Numbered from the stretch's first letter, positions 8,166 to 19,384 are shown. The stretch is 35,561 nucleotides of DNA from an uncultured Clostridium sp. (GCA_948471035.1 CAOKRC010000019.1:1-35561); one strand, 5' to 3'. Translations and numbers: made by a program. The notes: generated from the letters alone by a model not told the origin.

Positions 8166-10229
8166 ATGCATAAATTTGGAAAAGCTATTTGCAAATACAG
8201 AAAAATAATACTAGTTATAGCTTTATTACTACTAATTCCATCTATTATAGGAATAAAAACGACCAAAATCAATTACGACATATTAGTTTATCTTCCAGAA
8301 GATGTAGAAACAATTAAGGGAGAAAAAATACTTTCAGAAGATTTCAATATGGGAGCATTCTCAGTAGTAATAATAGAAGATATGAAAACAAAAGATATAG
8401 TAAAACTAGAAGAAAAAATAAAAGAGATAGACAATGTAGAAAAAGCAGTAAGCATAGCAGATGTTTTAGGAACAAGTATACCTAAAGAAATGCTACCAGA
8501 CGAAATAAAAGATAAAATATATAAAGATAATGAAACTATAATGTTAGTTACATTCAAAGACCAAATATCACAAGATACTACAATGCAAGCAGTAGAAAAA
8601 TTAAGAGAAATAACAGATGAGCATTGTAAAATAAGTGGAATGACAGCAACAGTATTAGACACAAGAAATTTATCAAATGCAGAAATTGCAATATATGTTA
8701 TTATAGCAGTTATATTATGTTTAATAGTACTAGAAATAGCATTAGATTCATACATAGCACCAATACTACTATTACTAAACATAGGAATAGCAATTTTATA
8801 TAATATGGGAAGTAATGTAATACTAGGCCAAACTTCATATATAACAAAAGCAATAAGTGCAGTTTTACAACTAGGAGTAACAATGGACTTTGCAATCTTC
8901 CTTTACCATAGTTATATGCAAGAAAGAGAAACTATAAAAGACATAAATGAAGCAATGGCAAATGCAATTAATAAAACACTTTTATCAGTAGTAGGAAGCT
9001 CATTAACAACAATAGCAGGATTTTTAGCACTATGCAGTATGAACCTAACACTTGGAAAAGACATAGGACTTGTAATGGCAAAAGGAGTACTATTAGGAGT
9101 AATATGTGTAGTAACAATACTACCAAGTATGATACTTGAACTAAATACATTAATAGAAAAAACAAAACATAGAGAAATATTACCAAAATTCATAACAGTA
9201 AAAAACTTTGTAATGAAACATTATAAAGCAATAATAATAGCATTTTTGATAATTTTACCAATAGCATTTTATGGATATACAAACACAGATATATATTATA
9301 ATTTAGATAAATCATTACCAAAAGAATTACCAAGTGTATCAGCAAATAACGAACTAAAAGAAAAATTCAATATGGTATCAATGGAATTATTGCTAATAGA
9401 TAAAGATGTACCAGATTATAAAATAAATGAAATGCTAGAAGAAATAGAAAAACTAGATGGAATAGAATGGACAATTGGGTATTCAAAAATTGCTAAATCA
9501 GGAGTGCCAAAAGAAATTTTACCAAAAGATATAGTAGAAATATTCCAAAACGATAAATATCAAATGATTTTAATAAATTCAAAATATGAAATGGCGACAG
9601 ATGAACTAAACGAGCAAGTCACAAAAGTAAATGAAATAATAAAAAAATATGATGAAAATGCAATCCTTGCTGGTGAAGGACCACTAATGAAAGACTTAGT
9701 AGAAATATCAAATCATGATTTTAACAGTGTAAACACAGTATCACTTGCAATAATATTTGTATTAATGATAATAGTATTAAAATCAATAACATTACCAGTA
9801 ATATTAATTATAGTAATAGAATTTGCTATATTCATAAATATGGGAATACCATATTACGAAAATGTAACACTACCATTTATAGCATCAATAGTAATAGGAA
9901 CAATACAATTAGGAGCTACAATAGATTATGCAATACTAATAACAACAAAATATATAAGTGAAAGAAAAAAAGGAAAAGAGAAAAAAGAAGCAATAAGTGA
10001 AAGTTTAGGAACATCAATAGGTTCAATAGCGATAAGTGGACTATGTTTCTTTGGAGCAACATTTGGAGTAGGGGCATATTCAAAAATAGAAATGATAGGT
10101 TCATTATGCACGTTAATGTCAAGAGGAGCAATAGTTAGTATGGTATGTGTTATAACAGTACTACCATCATTACTAATGGCATTTGATAAAGTAATTTGTA
10201 AAACAACAATAGGAATGAGAAATAATTAA
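8166..10229 (+). CDS. MMPL/RND family transporter
   Basis: This 687-residue membrane protein starts at ATG 8166, chosen because AAAGGAGAGG precedes it; the in-frame ATG at 8139 lies inside operator 3. One membrane helix (about residues 13-31) is followed by an extracellular domain. Five or six helices come next, with 'LGVTMDFAIFLYHSYMQ' in the first half. A second copy of the same layout follows with 'LGATIDYAILITTKYI' in the second half. This internal duplication and the acidic residues in the helices are typical of MMPL/YdfJ-like proton-driven exporters. The substrate is unknown. It is probably co-transcribed with the secreted coiled-coil gene. Confidence 0.9.
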   Translation: MHKFGKAICKYRKIILVIALLLLIPSIIGIKTTKINYDILVYLPEDVETIKGEKILSEDFNMGAFSVVIIEDMKTKDIVKLEEKIKEIDNVEKAVSIADVLGTSIPKEMLPDEIKDKIYKDNETIMLVTFKDQISQDTTMQAVEKLREITDEHCKISGMTATVLDTRNLSNAEIAIYVIIAVILCLIVLEIALDSYIAPILLLLNIGIAILYNMGSNVILGQTSYITKAISAVLQLGVTMDFAIFLYHSYMQERETIKDINEAMANAINKTLLSVVGSSLTTIAGFLALCSMNLTLGKDIGLVMAKGVLLGVICVVTILPSMILELNTLIEKTKHREILPKFITVKNFVMKHYKAIIIAFLIILPIAFYGYTNTDIYYNLDKSLPKELPSVSANNELKEKFNMVSMELLLIDKDVPDYKINEMLEEIEKLDGIEWTIGYSKIAKSGVPKEILPKDIVEIFQNDKYQMILINSKYEMATDELNEQVTKVNEIIKKYDENAILAGEGPLMKDLVEISNHDFNSVNTVSLAIIFVLMIIVLKSITLPVILIIVIEFAIFINMGIPYYENVTLPFIASIVIGTIQLGATIDYAILITTKYISERKKGKEKKEAISESLGTSIGSIAISGLCFFGATFGVGAYSKIEMIGSLCTLMSRGAIVSMVCVITVLPSLLMAFDKVICKTTIGMRNN

Positions 10230-10233
10230 TGTA

Positions 10234-10333
10234 TGTAGGGGCAGGCCCTGTGTCTGCCCAGAGACTACAAAGAAATGCTATAAAAATAATATAATAAAAT
10301 ATAAAAATGGTGTCTACAGGATTCGCCACTACA
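10234..10333. repeat. TGTAG hairpin repeat, possible 100-bp miniature element
   Basis: The left end TGTAGGGGC and the right end GCCACTACA form imperfect terminal inverted repeats 100 bp apart. Inside the left end GGGCAG and CTGCCC form a hairpin. The same TGTAG-headed hairpin occurs at 29280 and 29338. No target duplication is clear. It sits between two genes of the efflux cluster. Confidence 0.55.
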
Positions 10334-10361
10334 AAATATTTATAAAGAAAGAGGGATAAAA

Positions 10362-12320
10362 ATGAATAAGATAATTTCAAAAATAACATCAGTTGCACTT
10401 TTAGGAACAATACTTACATACACTGTACCAGTATTTGCATACACAAAGGAAGAAACTGTATATTCAAAAATGAATCAAAATGGAGAAATTTATAATACAA
10501 TTGTAAATAGCCATATAAAAAATGAAGAAGCATTACAAACAATAAATGACATATCAGATTTGCTTAACATTGAAAACATATCTGGAAATGAAAACTTTAC
10601 ACAAAATGAAAACAAATTAGTATGGGATGCGAGTGGTAGTGATATATATTATCAAGGAAACACAGATAAAGAATTACCAGTAGAATGCAAAGTAAAATAT
10701 GAATTAAACGGAGAAGAAATTGCTCCACAAGACTTATCTGGAAAAAGCGGAAAAGTAAAAATAACAATAGAATATATAAACAAAGATAAACACGAAGAAA
10801 AAATAAATGGAAAAACCGAAAACTTATATACACCATTTGTAGTAATTTGTGGAACAGTTGTAGAAAATGAAAACAACAAAAATATCGAAATAACAAATGG
10901 TAAAAAAATAGATGATGGAACAAAAACAATATTACTAGGAATAAGCATGCCGGGATTAGGAGAAAGTTTAGGTATTAGCGAAGACAAATTAGAAATTCCA
11001 AATAAAGTGGAAATATCAATGGAAAGTACAAATTTTGAATTAGGAAATATAATAACATACATAACACCAAAAGTAATAGAAAATGATAGCGAATTATTTG
11101 ATGAAATAGACAAATTGTATAGTAAAGTAAATACTTTAGAAACATCAAGTAAACAAATAGAAGATGGAGCAAACACTTTAAAAGATGGAGTAACTACATA
11201 TAGTGAAAAATCACAAGAATTTAATAGTGCAATGAAACAAGTATCAAGTGGAGTAAGTAGTGCAAATAAAAGTTATGAGCAAATAAATTCTGGAATAGAT
11301 AAGTTAAACGAAAGTTCAAAAACATTACAAGCAGGAGCAAAAGAAATAGCAGATGGAACAAAACTAGTATCTACAAATATAACAACAGTAAGTGAAAAAC
11401 TACAAGAATTGCAAGTAGGAACAAAAGGGCTTGAACAAGGAGAAAAAAGTATAAAAGACGGATTAGATAAGATATTAGTAGCTATAAATCAAATAGAAAT
11501 TCAAGATAATACAGCAAAAATAAAAGAATTAGAACAATTAATAGGTACAAATGAAAGTACAATAAAAACTTTAAATGCAAGCAATAGTAAATTAAAAGCA
11601 CAATTAGAAGCAGTAAAAGATGAAGCACAAATAACTACAATAAAAACACAAATACAAACAAACAAAAATATGGTTAAACTACTTGAAGCAAACCAAAAAG
11701 CAAATAAAGAAACATTAGCTACACTGAAGAAAACAGATGCAAGCACAATAAAACAATTACAAGATGGATTAAAAGCAATAAATGAAGCAATGAAAGAACT
11801 ACAAACAGGAACAAATAAGTTATATAATGGAGCAACTGAACTAGCAAGTGGAACTAAAACATTAGATACTAAAACAAAAGATTTAGTTACAGGGTCTGAA
11901 AAATTATATGCAGGAACTGTGCAACTAACAGAAGGAACAAAAAATCTAAATACAGGTTCAAATCAAATGAAACAAGGATTAAGCAAATTAGATACTGGAG
12001 CAAAAGAATTAACAAAGGCAAATAATCAGCTAACACAAGGAACATCTACAATAAAAAATGGAGCTGTTAGCTTAGCAGAAGGAATACAAAAATTTAACTC
12101 TGAAGGGGTACAAAAAATCTGTAATTATATAAATGGAGATATAAAAAAGATAACAAAAAGATTAGAAAAACTAGAAGAATTATCAAATGAATACAATAAT
12201 TTCACAATGTTAGATGATAAAAACGAAGGAAGTGTAAAATTTATAATGATAATGGATAGTATAAAACAAAGTGAAACAGTAAAAGAAGAAATAATTTTAC
12301 AAGATAAAAAAGAAAATTAG
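10362..12320 (+). CDS. Secreted coiled-coil protein with Leu-x-x-Gly heptad repeats (YhgE/Pip-like)
   Basis: This 652-residue protein has a clear signal peptide (residues 1-26, ending VFA). A beta-rich extracellular domain (about 30-235) is followed by a long helical region with repeats such as 'GTKTLDTKTKDLVTGSEKL' spaced by seven residues. This is the Leu-x-x-Gly heptad pattern seen in YhgE/Pip proteins. A central segment (about 385-460) is a charged coiled coil. There is no C-terminal membrane helix, unlike full YhgE proteins. It follows the MMPL gene and probably acts outside the cell as a partner of that exporter. Confidence 0.75.
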   Translation: MNKIISKITSVALLGTILTYTVPVFAYTKEETVYSKMNQNGEIYNTIVNSHIKNEEALQTINDISDLLNIENISGNENFTQNENKLVWDASGSDIYYQGNTDKELPVECKVKYELNGEEIAPQDLSGKSGKVKITIEYINKDKHEEKINGKTENLYTPFVVICGTVVENENNKNIEITNGKKIDDGTKTILLGISMPGLGESLGISEDKLEIPNKVEISMESTNFELGNIITYITPKVIENDSELFDEIDKLYSKVNTLETSSKQIEDGANTLKDGVTTYSEKSQEFNSAMKQVSSGVSSANKSYEQINSGIDKLNESSKTLQAGAKEIADGTKLVSTNITTVSEKLQELQVGTKGLEQGEKSIKDGLDKILVAINQIEIQDNTAKIKELEQLIGTNESTIKTLNASNSKLKAQLEAVKDEAQITTIKTQIQTNKNMVKLLEANQKANKETLATLKKTDASTIKQLQDGLKAINEAMKELQTGTNKLYNGATELASGTKTLDTKTKDLVTGSEKLYAGTVQLTEGTKNLNTGSNQMKQGLSKLDTGAKELTKANNQLTQGTSTIKNGAVSLAEGIQKFNSEGVQKICNYINGDIKKITKRLEKLEELSNEYNNFTMLDDKNEGSVKFIMIMDSIKQSETVKEEIILQDKKEN

Positions 12321-12400
12321 GATTTATGATATAAAAAATGTAATATATAACATAATAGAATAAATGTTGTTATACAACAAAATATATGATATAAAATAAT

Positions 12401-12426
12401 AAGAAGTAGAACACTCTACTTCTTTT
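12401..12426 (+). terminator. Terminator of the efflux operon
   Basis: AGAAGTAGA and TCTACTTCT pair around ACAC and are followed by TTT. Confidence 0.75.
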
Positions 12427-12456
12427 ATTTAAAAACAAAAAAAGGAGTTGGTGTCC

Positions 12457-13701
12457 TTGGATATAAATGAAATTGCAGAAAAAATTCATCAAGCAGGAGG
12501 AAAACTTTATTTAGTAGGTGGAGCAATAAGAGATGAAATAATGGGAAAAGAGATATATGATAAAGATTATGCAGTAACAGGAATAGAGAAAGAACAATTT
12601 ATAACTCTATTTCCAGAAGCTCATTCTAGAGGGAAATCATTTGAAGTATTTGATATAGAAGGAGCAGAATTTGCACTAGCAAGAACAGAGAGAAAGGTAG
12701 GCTTAGGGCACAAAGAATTTGAAACTAAAACCTCAAAAGACATAACCATAGAAGAAGACTTAGCAAGAAGAGATATAACAATAAATGCAATAGCAAAAGA
12801 GACATTAACAGGAAAAATTATAGACCCATTTAATGGGATTAGTGATATAAAAAGCAAGACGATAAGAGCAACAACAAGTGCATTTATCGAAGATCCACTA
12901 CGTGTATATAGAGTAGCAAGAATTGCAGCCAAAACAGGATTTAGTGTAGAAAATAGAACATTGGAACTTATGGAATCACTAAAACAAGAATTAAATACAC
13001 TATCAAAAGAAAGAGTATTTAATGAATTTGAAAAAGCATTAGAAACAGATAAACCATCAATATTCTTCAATGTCCTAAGAAATGCAAATGTATTAGACGT
13101 GCACTTTAAAGAAATATACGACTTAATCGGTTCACTTCAACCAGTAGAATATCATCCAGAAGGAGATAGCTATGATCACACAATGATAGTAGTAGATAAA
13201 GCAGCTACATTAACAAAAGATACTAGCATTCGTTTTGCAGCACTAGTACACGACTTAGGAAAAGGAGTAACACCAAAAAGTATGTATCCACACCACTATG
13301 GACACGATGAAAAAGGAATAGAAATAGTACAAAAATTTGGACAAAGAATAGGAGCACCAAAAAAATGGATATCATATGGAAAAGTATCATCAACCGAACA
13401 TATGAAAGGTGGAATATTTTATAAAATGACACCAGCAAAAAAAGTAAGTTTCATAGAAAGAGTAGCAAAATCAAAACTGGGATTACACGGATTGCAAATA
13501 GTAGTAATTGCAGATAAATGTAGTACTAGAAACACTAACTTAAAAGATATAGAATTTGAAAAAATAGGACAAAAATGTTTAACAAAAATAAATGGGGATT
13601 ATATAAAAGAAAAATATGGAATAGAAGAAGGAATTAAATTCAAAGATAAATTACACCAAGAAAGAGTTAATTGGCTAGTTGCAAAAGAAAAATTGCAATA
13701 A
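12457..13701 (+). CDS. cca: CCA-adding-type tRNA nucleotidyltransferase with HD domain
   Basis: The protein is about 414 residues long, close to the 412 of the E. coli Cca enzyme. The N-terminal nucleotidyltransferase has 'LYLVGGAIRDEIMG' and the metal-binding DKDY (DxD-like) motif. These are followed by 'RRDITINAIA' and 'EDPLRVYRVARIAAK', the hallmarks of class II CCA/poly(A) polymerases. An HD domain follows ('IRFAALVHDLGKG' and 'HHYGHDEKG'). The family adds or repairs the 3' CCA of tRNA. TTG at 12457 is preferred as start because the AAAGGAG site ends nine bases before it; TTG 12448 and GTG 12451 are too close. A poly(A) polymerase role cannot be excluded. Confidence 0.88.
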   Translation: MDINEIAEKIHQAGGKLYLVGGAIRDEIMGKEIYDKDYAVTGIEKEQFITLFPEAHSRGKSFEVFDIEGAEFALARTERKVGLGHKEFETKTSKDITIEEDLARRDITINAIAKETLTGKIIDPFNGISDIKSKTIRATTSAFIEDPLRVYRVARIAAKTGFSVENRTLELMESLKQELNTLSKERVFNEFEKALETDKPSIFFNVLRNANVLDVHFKEIYDLIGSLQPVEYHPEGDSYDHTMIVVDKAATLTKDTSIRFAALVHDLGKGVTPKSMYPHHYGHDEKGIEIVQKFGQRIGAPKKWISYGKVSSTEHMKGGIFYKMTPAKKVSFIERVAKSKLGLHGLQIVVIADKCSTRNTNLKDIEFEKIGQKCLTKINGDYIKEKYGIEEGIKFKDKLHQERVNWLVAKEKLQ

Positions 13702-13762
13702 TCTCTTGAACTAACAGCATTTATCATATATAATAAGGACAATAGATTTTTGGAGGAAACGA

Positions 13763-15131
13763 ATGAAGATTTTAAAAGAAGAAAAAGGGTCAATAACACT
13801 GTTTGTTCTAATAGCGATGCTATTTTTTGTTATGTATTTAGTAGGAATGTATATGCTAAGTGCAAACACCGAAAGTAGCCTAACACGTGAAACTGCTAGG
13901 ATAAAAGAAATATATGAACAAGGTGTAAACAATATTGATGATGTATATAATACTTTAGAGAGAAAAGATAAAATTGAGCCTAATGCTCCAAATGTAAGAA
14001 AGATAGCTAAAAAAACATATGTAACATGGAACCTAAACGAAGAAGGCACAGAATATATAATAAATGATACACAAACCACTGAACCAACAAATTGGTATAA
14101 TTATGAAAATGGAGAATGGGCGAACATAAAAACAACCAATGAAACGGAAAGACTAGAAGCATATTGGGTGTGGATACCAAGATATGAATATATAGTTCCA
14201 ACAAGTGAGGAAGCAACAGAAATAGAAGTAAAGTTTATAAAAACAAGCCAAACACAAGCAGACGAAGGATATACAATACATCCAGCCTTTACAAATGATG
14301 GAAATGGAGGATTTGGAGAACTAGATGGAATTTGGGTAGCAAAATTTGAAGCAAGTAGTAATACAGATACACCAAACGAAAACTATGGAGGAGGAAATCC
14401 AACAGAAGAAAATCCATTGAAAGTACAAGTAAAACCAGGAGAACAAAGTTGGAGAAATATATCAACAAACAATATCTTTTCAGTATGTAGAAAAATGACA
14501 GAAGCTGGAGAAGTGTTAGAAGGTTCTACAGTAGATAGCCATATGATGAAAAATACAGAATGGGGAGCAGTAGCAATATTAAGCCAAAGTAAATATGGAA
14601 TATATAATCCAAAAAGTAGTACAGGAATAAATGGAGATAAGTCATATCAAATATGGAACAATCCAAGTAGTTTATATATTACAGGTTCAGTAGGAACTAC
14701 TAAAGATGCTAGTAGTCAAGCGACCATAGAGGAATATAATGCAAAAAGTGGACCCAAAGCAAGTACTACAGGAACAGTATATGGAATTTATGATATGGCA
14801 GGTGGAAGTTGGGAATATGTAGCAGGATGTTTAAATGGACAAGAAACTTCTAAATTTGGAATAATAGAAGAACAAGACAAAAAATATATAGATTTGTATA
14901 TAAATTCAAATGATTCATATATGAATTATGATGTAGCTAAAATTGGTGATGCAACTAGAGAAACCAAAAATTGGAATAATGATTATGTACATTTTGTGTA
15001 TTCGTCTGGACCAGTGTTTCAACGTGGACGGTGTATATAATGGTGGTATGAGTGTAGGTATATTTGCTTGTTATGGACACATACTTAATATCGATATTTC
15101 TAACAGTTTTCGTGTGGTATTAGTTCCATGA
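13763..15131 (+). CDS. Prepilin-like membrane protein with FGE/SUMF1-type domain (spans one CGG recoding site)
   Basis: The N-terminus is 'KEEKGSITLFVLIAMLFF', a short basic leader followed by a hydrophobic helix as in type IV pilin-like proteins. The rest resembles the C-type-lectin-like fold of formylglycine-generating enzyme relatives: 'YWVWIPRYEY', 'TEWGAVAILSQSKYG' and 'YGIYDMAGGSWEYVAG'. The zero frame stops at 15040 after RGRCI. Skipping the C at 15029 gives RGGVYNGG and then 31 more residues ending 'SFRVVLVP', the usual end of this fold. The corrected protein has about 455 residues. A catalytic FGE role is unlikely without the active cysteines; a surface or ligand-binding role is more plausible. 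Confidence 0.8.
15029..15031 (+). other. CGG +1 recoding site 1 (FGE-like gene)
   Basis: In-frame codon 423 is CGG after GGA. Dropping C gives GGT (Gly) and the family C-terminus. In the zero frame a TAA follows two codons later. Confidence 0.85.
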
Positions 15132-15165
15132 ATAAGTAAAGTTAAAGTATAAAAGGTGGTAACAA

Positions 15166-18100
15166 ATGTACTTAAAAAGATTAGAACTACAAGGATTTAA
15201 ATCCTTTGCAGATAAAACAGTATTAGAATTTAGAGAAGGAATAACATCAGTTATTGGACCAAATGGATCACGGAAAAAGTAATATCTCAGATGCTATAAG
15301 ATGGGTACTTGGAGAACAAAGTATGAAATCTTTAAGAGGAGCAAAATCTGAAGATATTATATTTGCTGGAACACAAAATAGAAAATCATTAGGTTATGCA
15401 GAAGCCTCAATTGTGTTTGATAATACAGATGGAAAACTTCCAATAGAATATAATGAAGTAACAGTTACAAGAAAAATATATAGAAGTGGAGAATCTGGAT
15501 ATTTTATAAATAAAACTCCTTGTAGATTAAAAGACGTATTAGAACTATTTATGGATACAGGAATTGGAAAAGATGGGTATAGTATAATTGGGCAAGGAAA
15601 AATTGATGAAATATTAAGTAACAAATCAGAAGATAGGCGTCATATATTTGAAGAAGCGGCAGGAATAGTAAAATATAGGGTAAGAAAAGTAGAATCTGAA
15701 AAAAAATTAGAAAATACTAAATTAAACTTACTAAGAATAAACGATATTTTAACAGAAATAGAGGGGACAATAGAGCCTCTTAAAATGCAATCTGAAAAAG
15801 CAAGAAAATTCTTAGATTTACGCGAGGAATTAAAAGGAATAGAAATAGGACTATTTTTGCATAACATAGATACATATAAAGAAAAACTAGAAAAGCTAAA
15901 AATAGATGAAGATATTTTAGTATCACATAATAATGAGGCAGAACAAAAAATGGCTAAATTAAATGAACTAAAAGAAAAACTAAAAGCAGAAATAAATGAC
16001 ATAACAGAAAAAATTGAATCTATGCAAAATATAGGTTTTGAAAGTAGTAAACAAATAGAACAAATAAACTCTAACATAAATGTTGCAAACGAAAGAATTG
16101 CAAACAACAATGAAAACTATAAAAGATATGAAAAAGAGATAGAAGAAAGTAAAACACGTATAAAAGAATTAGAAGAAGAAAAATCTTTAAAAACAGAAAA
16201 GAAAGAAAATCTTTTAGGAAACAAAGAAAAATTTCAAAAAGAACTTAAAGAGAAAGAAGAAAAGCTACAAGAATTAACAGCTAAGTTATCAACAAAAGAA
16301 AAAGAAATAGAAAATAAAAAAGTAAAAATAGAACAAAATGTGGACAAAAAATATGAAATAAGTGGTGAAATAAATTTACTAGATGCAAATTACGAAAACT
16401 CTTCAAAAAGAGAACAAACACTAAGCCAAGAAATACAAGTAACAATTAGTGAATTAGATAGTACACGTATTACAAAAGAAGATATATCAAAAACATTTGC
16501 AGAAATTGAAAAAAACAGAAACTCTATAAAAAAATCATTAGAAGAAATAGGAGAAAAAAGAGATACTGCAACTGAAAAAATAAAAAGATATACTCAAAAC
16601 ATTAATACATATGAAACAGAAGAAAGAATAAAATCAGCAAGGCTAAAATTCTTACAAGAAACTGAAAAAGAAAAAGAAGGTTTTATAAGAAGTGTAAAAT
16701 CATTACTATTAGACTGCGAAAAAAATAATACTTTATCAAAAGGAATGAACCGGAGTATTATCAAACCTAATAAAAGTAGATAAGAAATATGAAACAGCAA
16801 TAGAAATGGCACTTGGAGTGGCACTACAAAACATAGTAACAGACACAGAAGAAGATGCAAAGAAACTAGTAGAACATTTAAGAAAAAACAACTTAGGAAG
16901 AGCAACATTCTTACCAATTACTTCTGTAAAAGGCAAAAATCTAGAGAAACTAAATGATAAAGGAATAGATGGAGTAATAGGAATTGCTAAAGACTTAGTT
17001 AAAGTAAATAAAAAATATGAAGAAATAATATCAAACTTGCTTGGTAGAACAGTTATAGTAGAAGATATGGATGTTGCTGTAAAACTTGCAAAACAAAATA
17101 ATTATTCTTTTAAAATAGTAACTGTAAAAGGAGATATAATAAATCCATCTGGAGGAATTACAGGAGGAAGTATAGCTACAAAAACAGTAAATATTTTAGG
17201 TAGAGCAAGAGAAATAGAAGACTTAGAAAAAGAACTAAAACGAATAGAAGAAAAAATTGAAAAAGAAACTAAAGAAAAAGAAGAATACGAAGCAAGTATT
17301 GAAGATGTATTAGAAGAAGTTGAAGCTTTAGAAAAAAGCTTACAAGAAATAGACATAGTATATGCAACAGATAAACAAAAAGTACTTGCAGTAGATGAAA
17401 ATATCGAAAAGCTAAAAACACGTTTAGAAAAATATAGAGCTGAACAAAACGAATTAAAAACATTAAAAGAAGAAATTTTAAAACAAAAAGAAGAAAAACA
17501 AAAGGAAATAGAAAACTTACAAGCCGAAATAGAAGTTCTAAATCAAGAAGTAGAACAATATGCAGTTTTAAATAAAGACAATCAAAAATATATAGACGAT
17601 TTAAACTTCGATATTACAAACTTAAAAATATCAGTATCATCATTTGATGAATCAGAAACTTCAATAGATGAGATGGTAGAAAGAATAAACCAAGATATTG
17701 AAAATTGTAATGCAAGTGTAAAAAACAAAGAAGAACAAATGACAAAAATAGGACAAGACAATAAAAATTTAGAGGCATCACTAGAAGAATATAAAGAACA
17801 AATAGAAACAATAAAACTCGAAGTAACCAATAGCAGTAAAAACATAGAAGAACTAAAAAATGAAAGAACTGCAAAAAATGAAGAGCAATCAAAAACAGAT
17901 GAAGAGATACTATCACAATTTAATGTAATAGAAGATTTAAAAGCACAAATAGTAAAAATGGATGTAAAAAAGACAAAACTAGAAGAAGACATTGAAGAAA
18001 TAATAAACAAAATGTGGGAAGAATATGAAATAACACCAAACAATGTAGATGGTTATGAAAAACCAGCAAATGTAGCTGAAACCACAAAAAAAGTAAACAG

Positions 18101-18719
18101 TTTGCGTAATCAAATAAAGAATTTAGGAAGTATAAATATAGATTCAATAGAAGAATACAAGCAAACAAAAGAAAGATACGATTTTATGTGTGAACAAAGA
18201 CTAGACTTAGAAGATGGAGCAGCAAAACTAAAAAAAGTAATTAGTGATATGACTTCAACTATGAAAGAACAATTTGAAAATAAGTTCAACACAATAAACC
18301 AAAACTTTGGAGAAGTATTTAGAGAATTATTTGGTGGAGGAAAAGCAGAGCTTATTCTAACAGATGCAGATAATATATTAGAATGTGGAATCGAAATACA
18401 GGTACAACCACCAGGAAAAAAACTACAAAGTATGAGCCTACTTTCAGGAGGAGAAAAAGCATTCACAGCAATAGCATTACTATTTGCAATATTAAAAATA
18501 AATCCAGCACCATTCTGTGTACTAGACGAAATAGAAGCAGCACTTGATGATGTAAACGTATATAGATTTGCAGACTACTTAAAAAGATTTTCTAATAACA
18601 CGCAATTCCTAGTAATAACACACAGAAAAGGAACAATGGAAGCAGCAGATACAGTATATGGAATAACAATGCAAGAAAACGGTATATCTAAGTTATTATC
18701 TATGAAATTAGGGAGTTAA
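15166..18719 (+). CDS. smc: Chromosome segregation ATPase SMC (spans two CGG recoding sites)
   Basis: The corrected protein has about 1183 residues, the normal length for bacterial SMC. The head begins '[18 protein letters not shown]', with Walker A GPNGSGKS at 32-39. The first coiled coil runs to about 525, and the hinge begins '[19 protein letters not shown]'. A second coiled coil is followed by the ABC signature LLSGGEKA and Walker [16 protein letters not shown] compacts and separates daughter chromosomes with ScpA and ScpB. As read in standard frames it is split into three pieces, the first of only 38 codons. Both breaks are CGG before a conserved glycine, Gly36 of Walker A and the glycine at the start of the hinge. 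An AAAGGTGG site precedes ATG 15166, 34 bases after the FGE-like gene. Confidence 0.93.
15271..15273 (+). other. CGG +1 recoding site 2 (smc Walker A)
   Basis: Codon 36 is CGG after TCA. Dropping C gives GGA, restoring GPNGSGKS. In the zero frame TAA follows two codons later, so without recoding no SMC is made. Confidence 0.88.
16751..16753 (+). other. CGG +1 recoding site 3 (smc hinge)
   Basis: CGG follows AAC in frame. Dropping C gives GGA and restores the hinge start [12 protein letters not shown]. The zero frame ends at TAA ten codons later. Confidence 0.87.
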
Positions 18720-18820
18720 AGATTTTTAAATCTATAATACTAAATTAGTGCGAATATATTAACATGGGAGCGATATTTAAAAGATATAGTAAGAACATTA
18801 ACAAATAAGGAAGTAAAGTT

Positions 18821-19384
18821 ATGGATTATTTAGAACAAATAAGAAATTATGAACCATATAATGAGCAAGAAGAAGCAGATAGAGAACAAATCTTATATTA
18901 TGCAAGTATTTTTGACGATTTACTAACTCGTGAAAATAAAATTGCACACTTTAGTGCATCCTCATTTATATTTAATAAGACAAGAGATAAAATATTATTT
19001 ATATATCATAATATTTATAAAGCATGGACTTGGACAGGAGGACATGCTGATGGAGAAAATGACTTTTTAAATGTTGCACTACGTGAAGCAAAAGAAGAAA
19101 CAGGATTAAAAAGTGTTAAACCAATTATAAATGATATGTTTACACTTGAAATATTGCCAGTATGGGGACATGTAAAAAGGGGAAAATATGTAGTTGCACA
19201 TCAACATATAAATATAACATATATATTTGAAGCTGATGAGAAAGAAGAATTGCACATAAAAGAAGATGAAAACAGCGGTGTAAAATGGATAAAGATAGAC
19301 GAAATAAAAAAATATTCAGATGAAAAAGATATGTACCCATACTATGATAAGATATTAGAAAAAATGAAAAAAGTTGGATTATAA
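18821..19384 (+). CDS. NUDIX hydrolase
   Basis: This 187-residue protein has a Nudix box at about residues 73-96, with 'REAKEETGL' as the metal-binding half. In the first half an asparagine replaces the usual glutamate, while the neighbouring residue is Glu79. It begins with an acidic N-terminal helix and 'IAHFSASSFIFN', a strand often seen in Nudix proteins that act on small nucleotide or sugar-phosphate substrates. The substrate is not readable. An AAGGAAG site lies before the ATG. The gene stands alone after smc. Confidence 0.88.
   Translation: MDYLEQIRNYEPYNEQEEADREQILYYASIFDDLLTRENKIAHFSASSFIFNKTRDKILFIYHNIYKAWTWTGGHADGENDFLNVALREAKEETGLKSVKPIINDMFTLEILPVWGHVKRGKYVVAHQHINITYIFEADEKEELHIKEDENSGVKWIKIDEIKKYSDEKDMYPYYDKILEKMKKVGL

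Noticed and set aside
8710-12000. Many long leucine-rich minus-strand frames opposite the MMPL and coiled-coil genes
   Set aside because: They are shadows caused by A-rich coding strands; they lack ribosome sites and family motifs.
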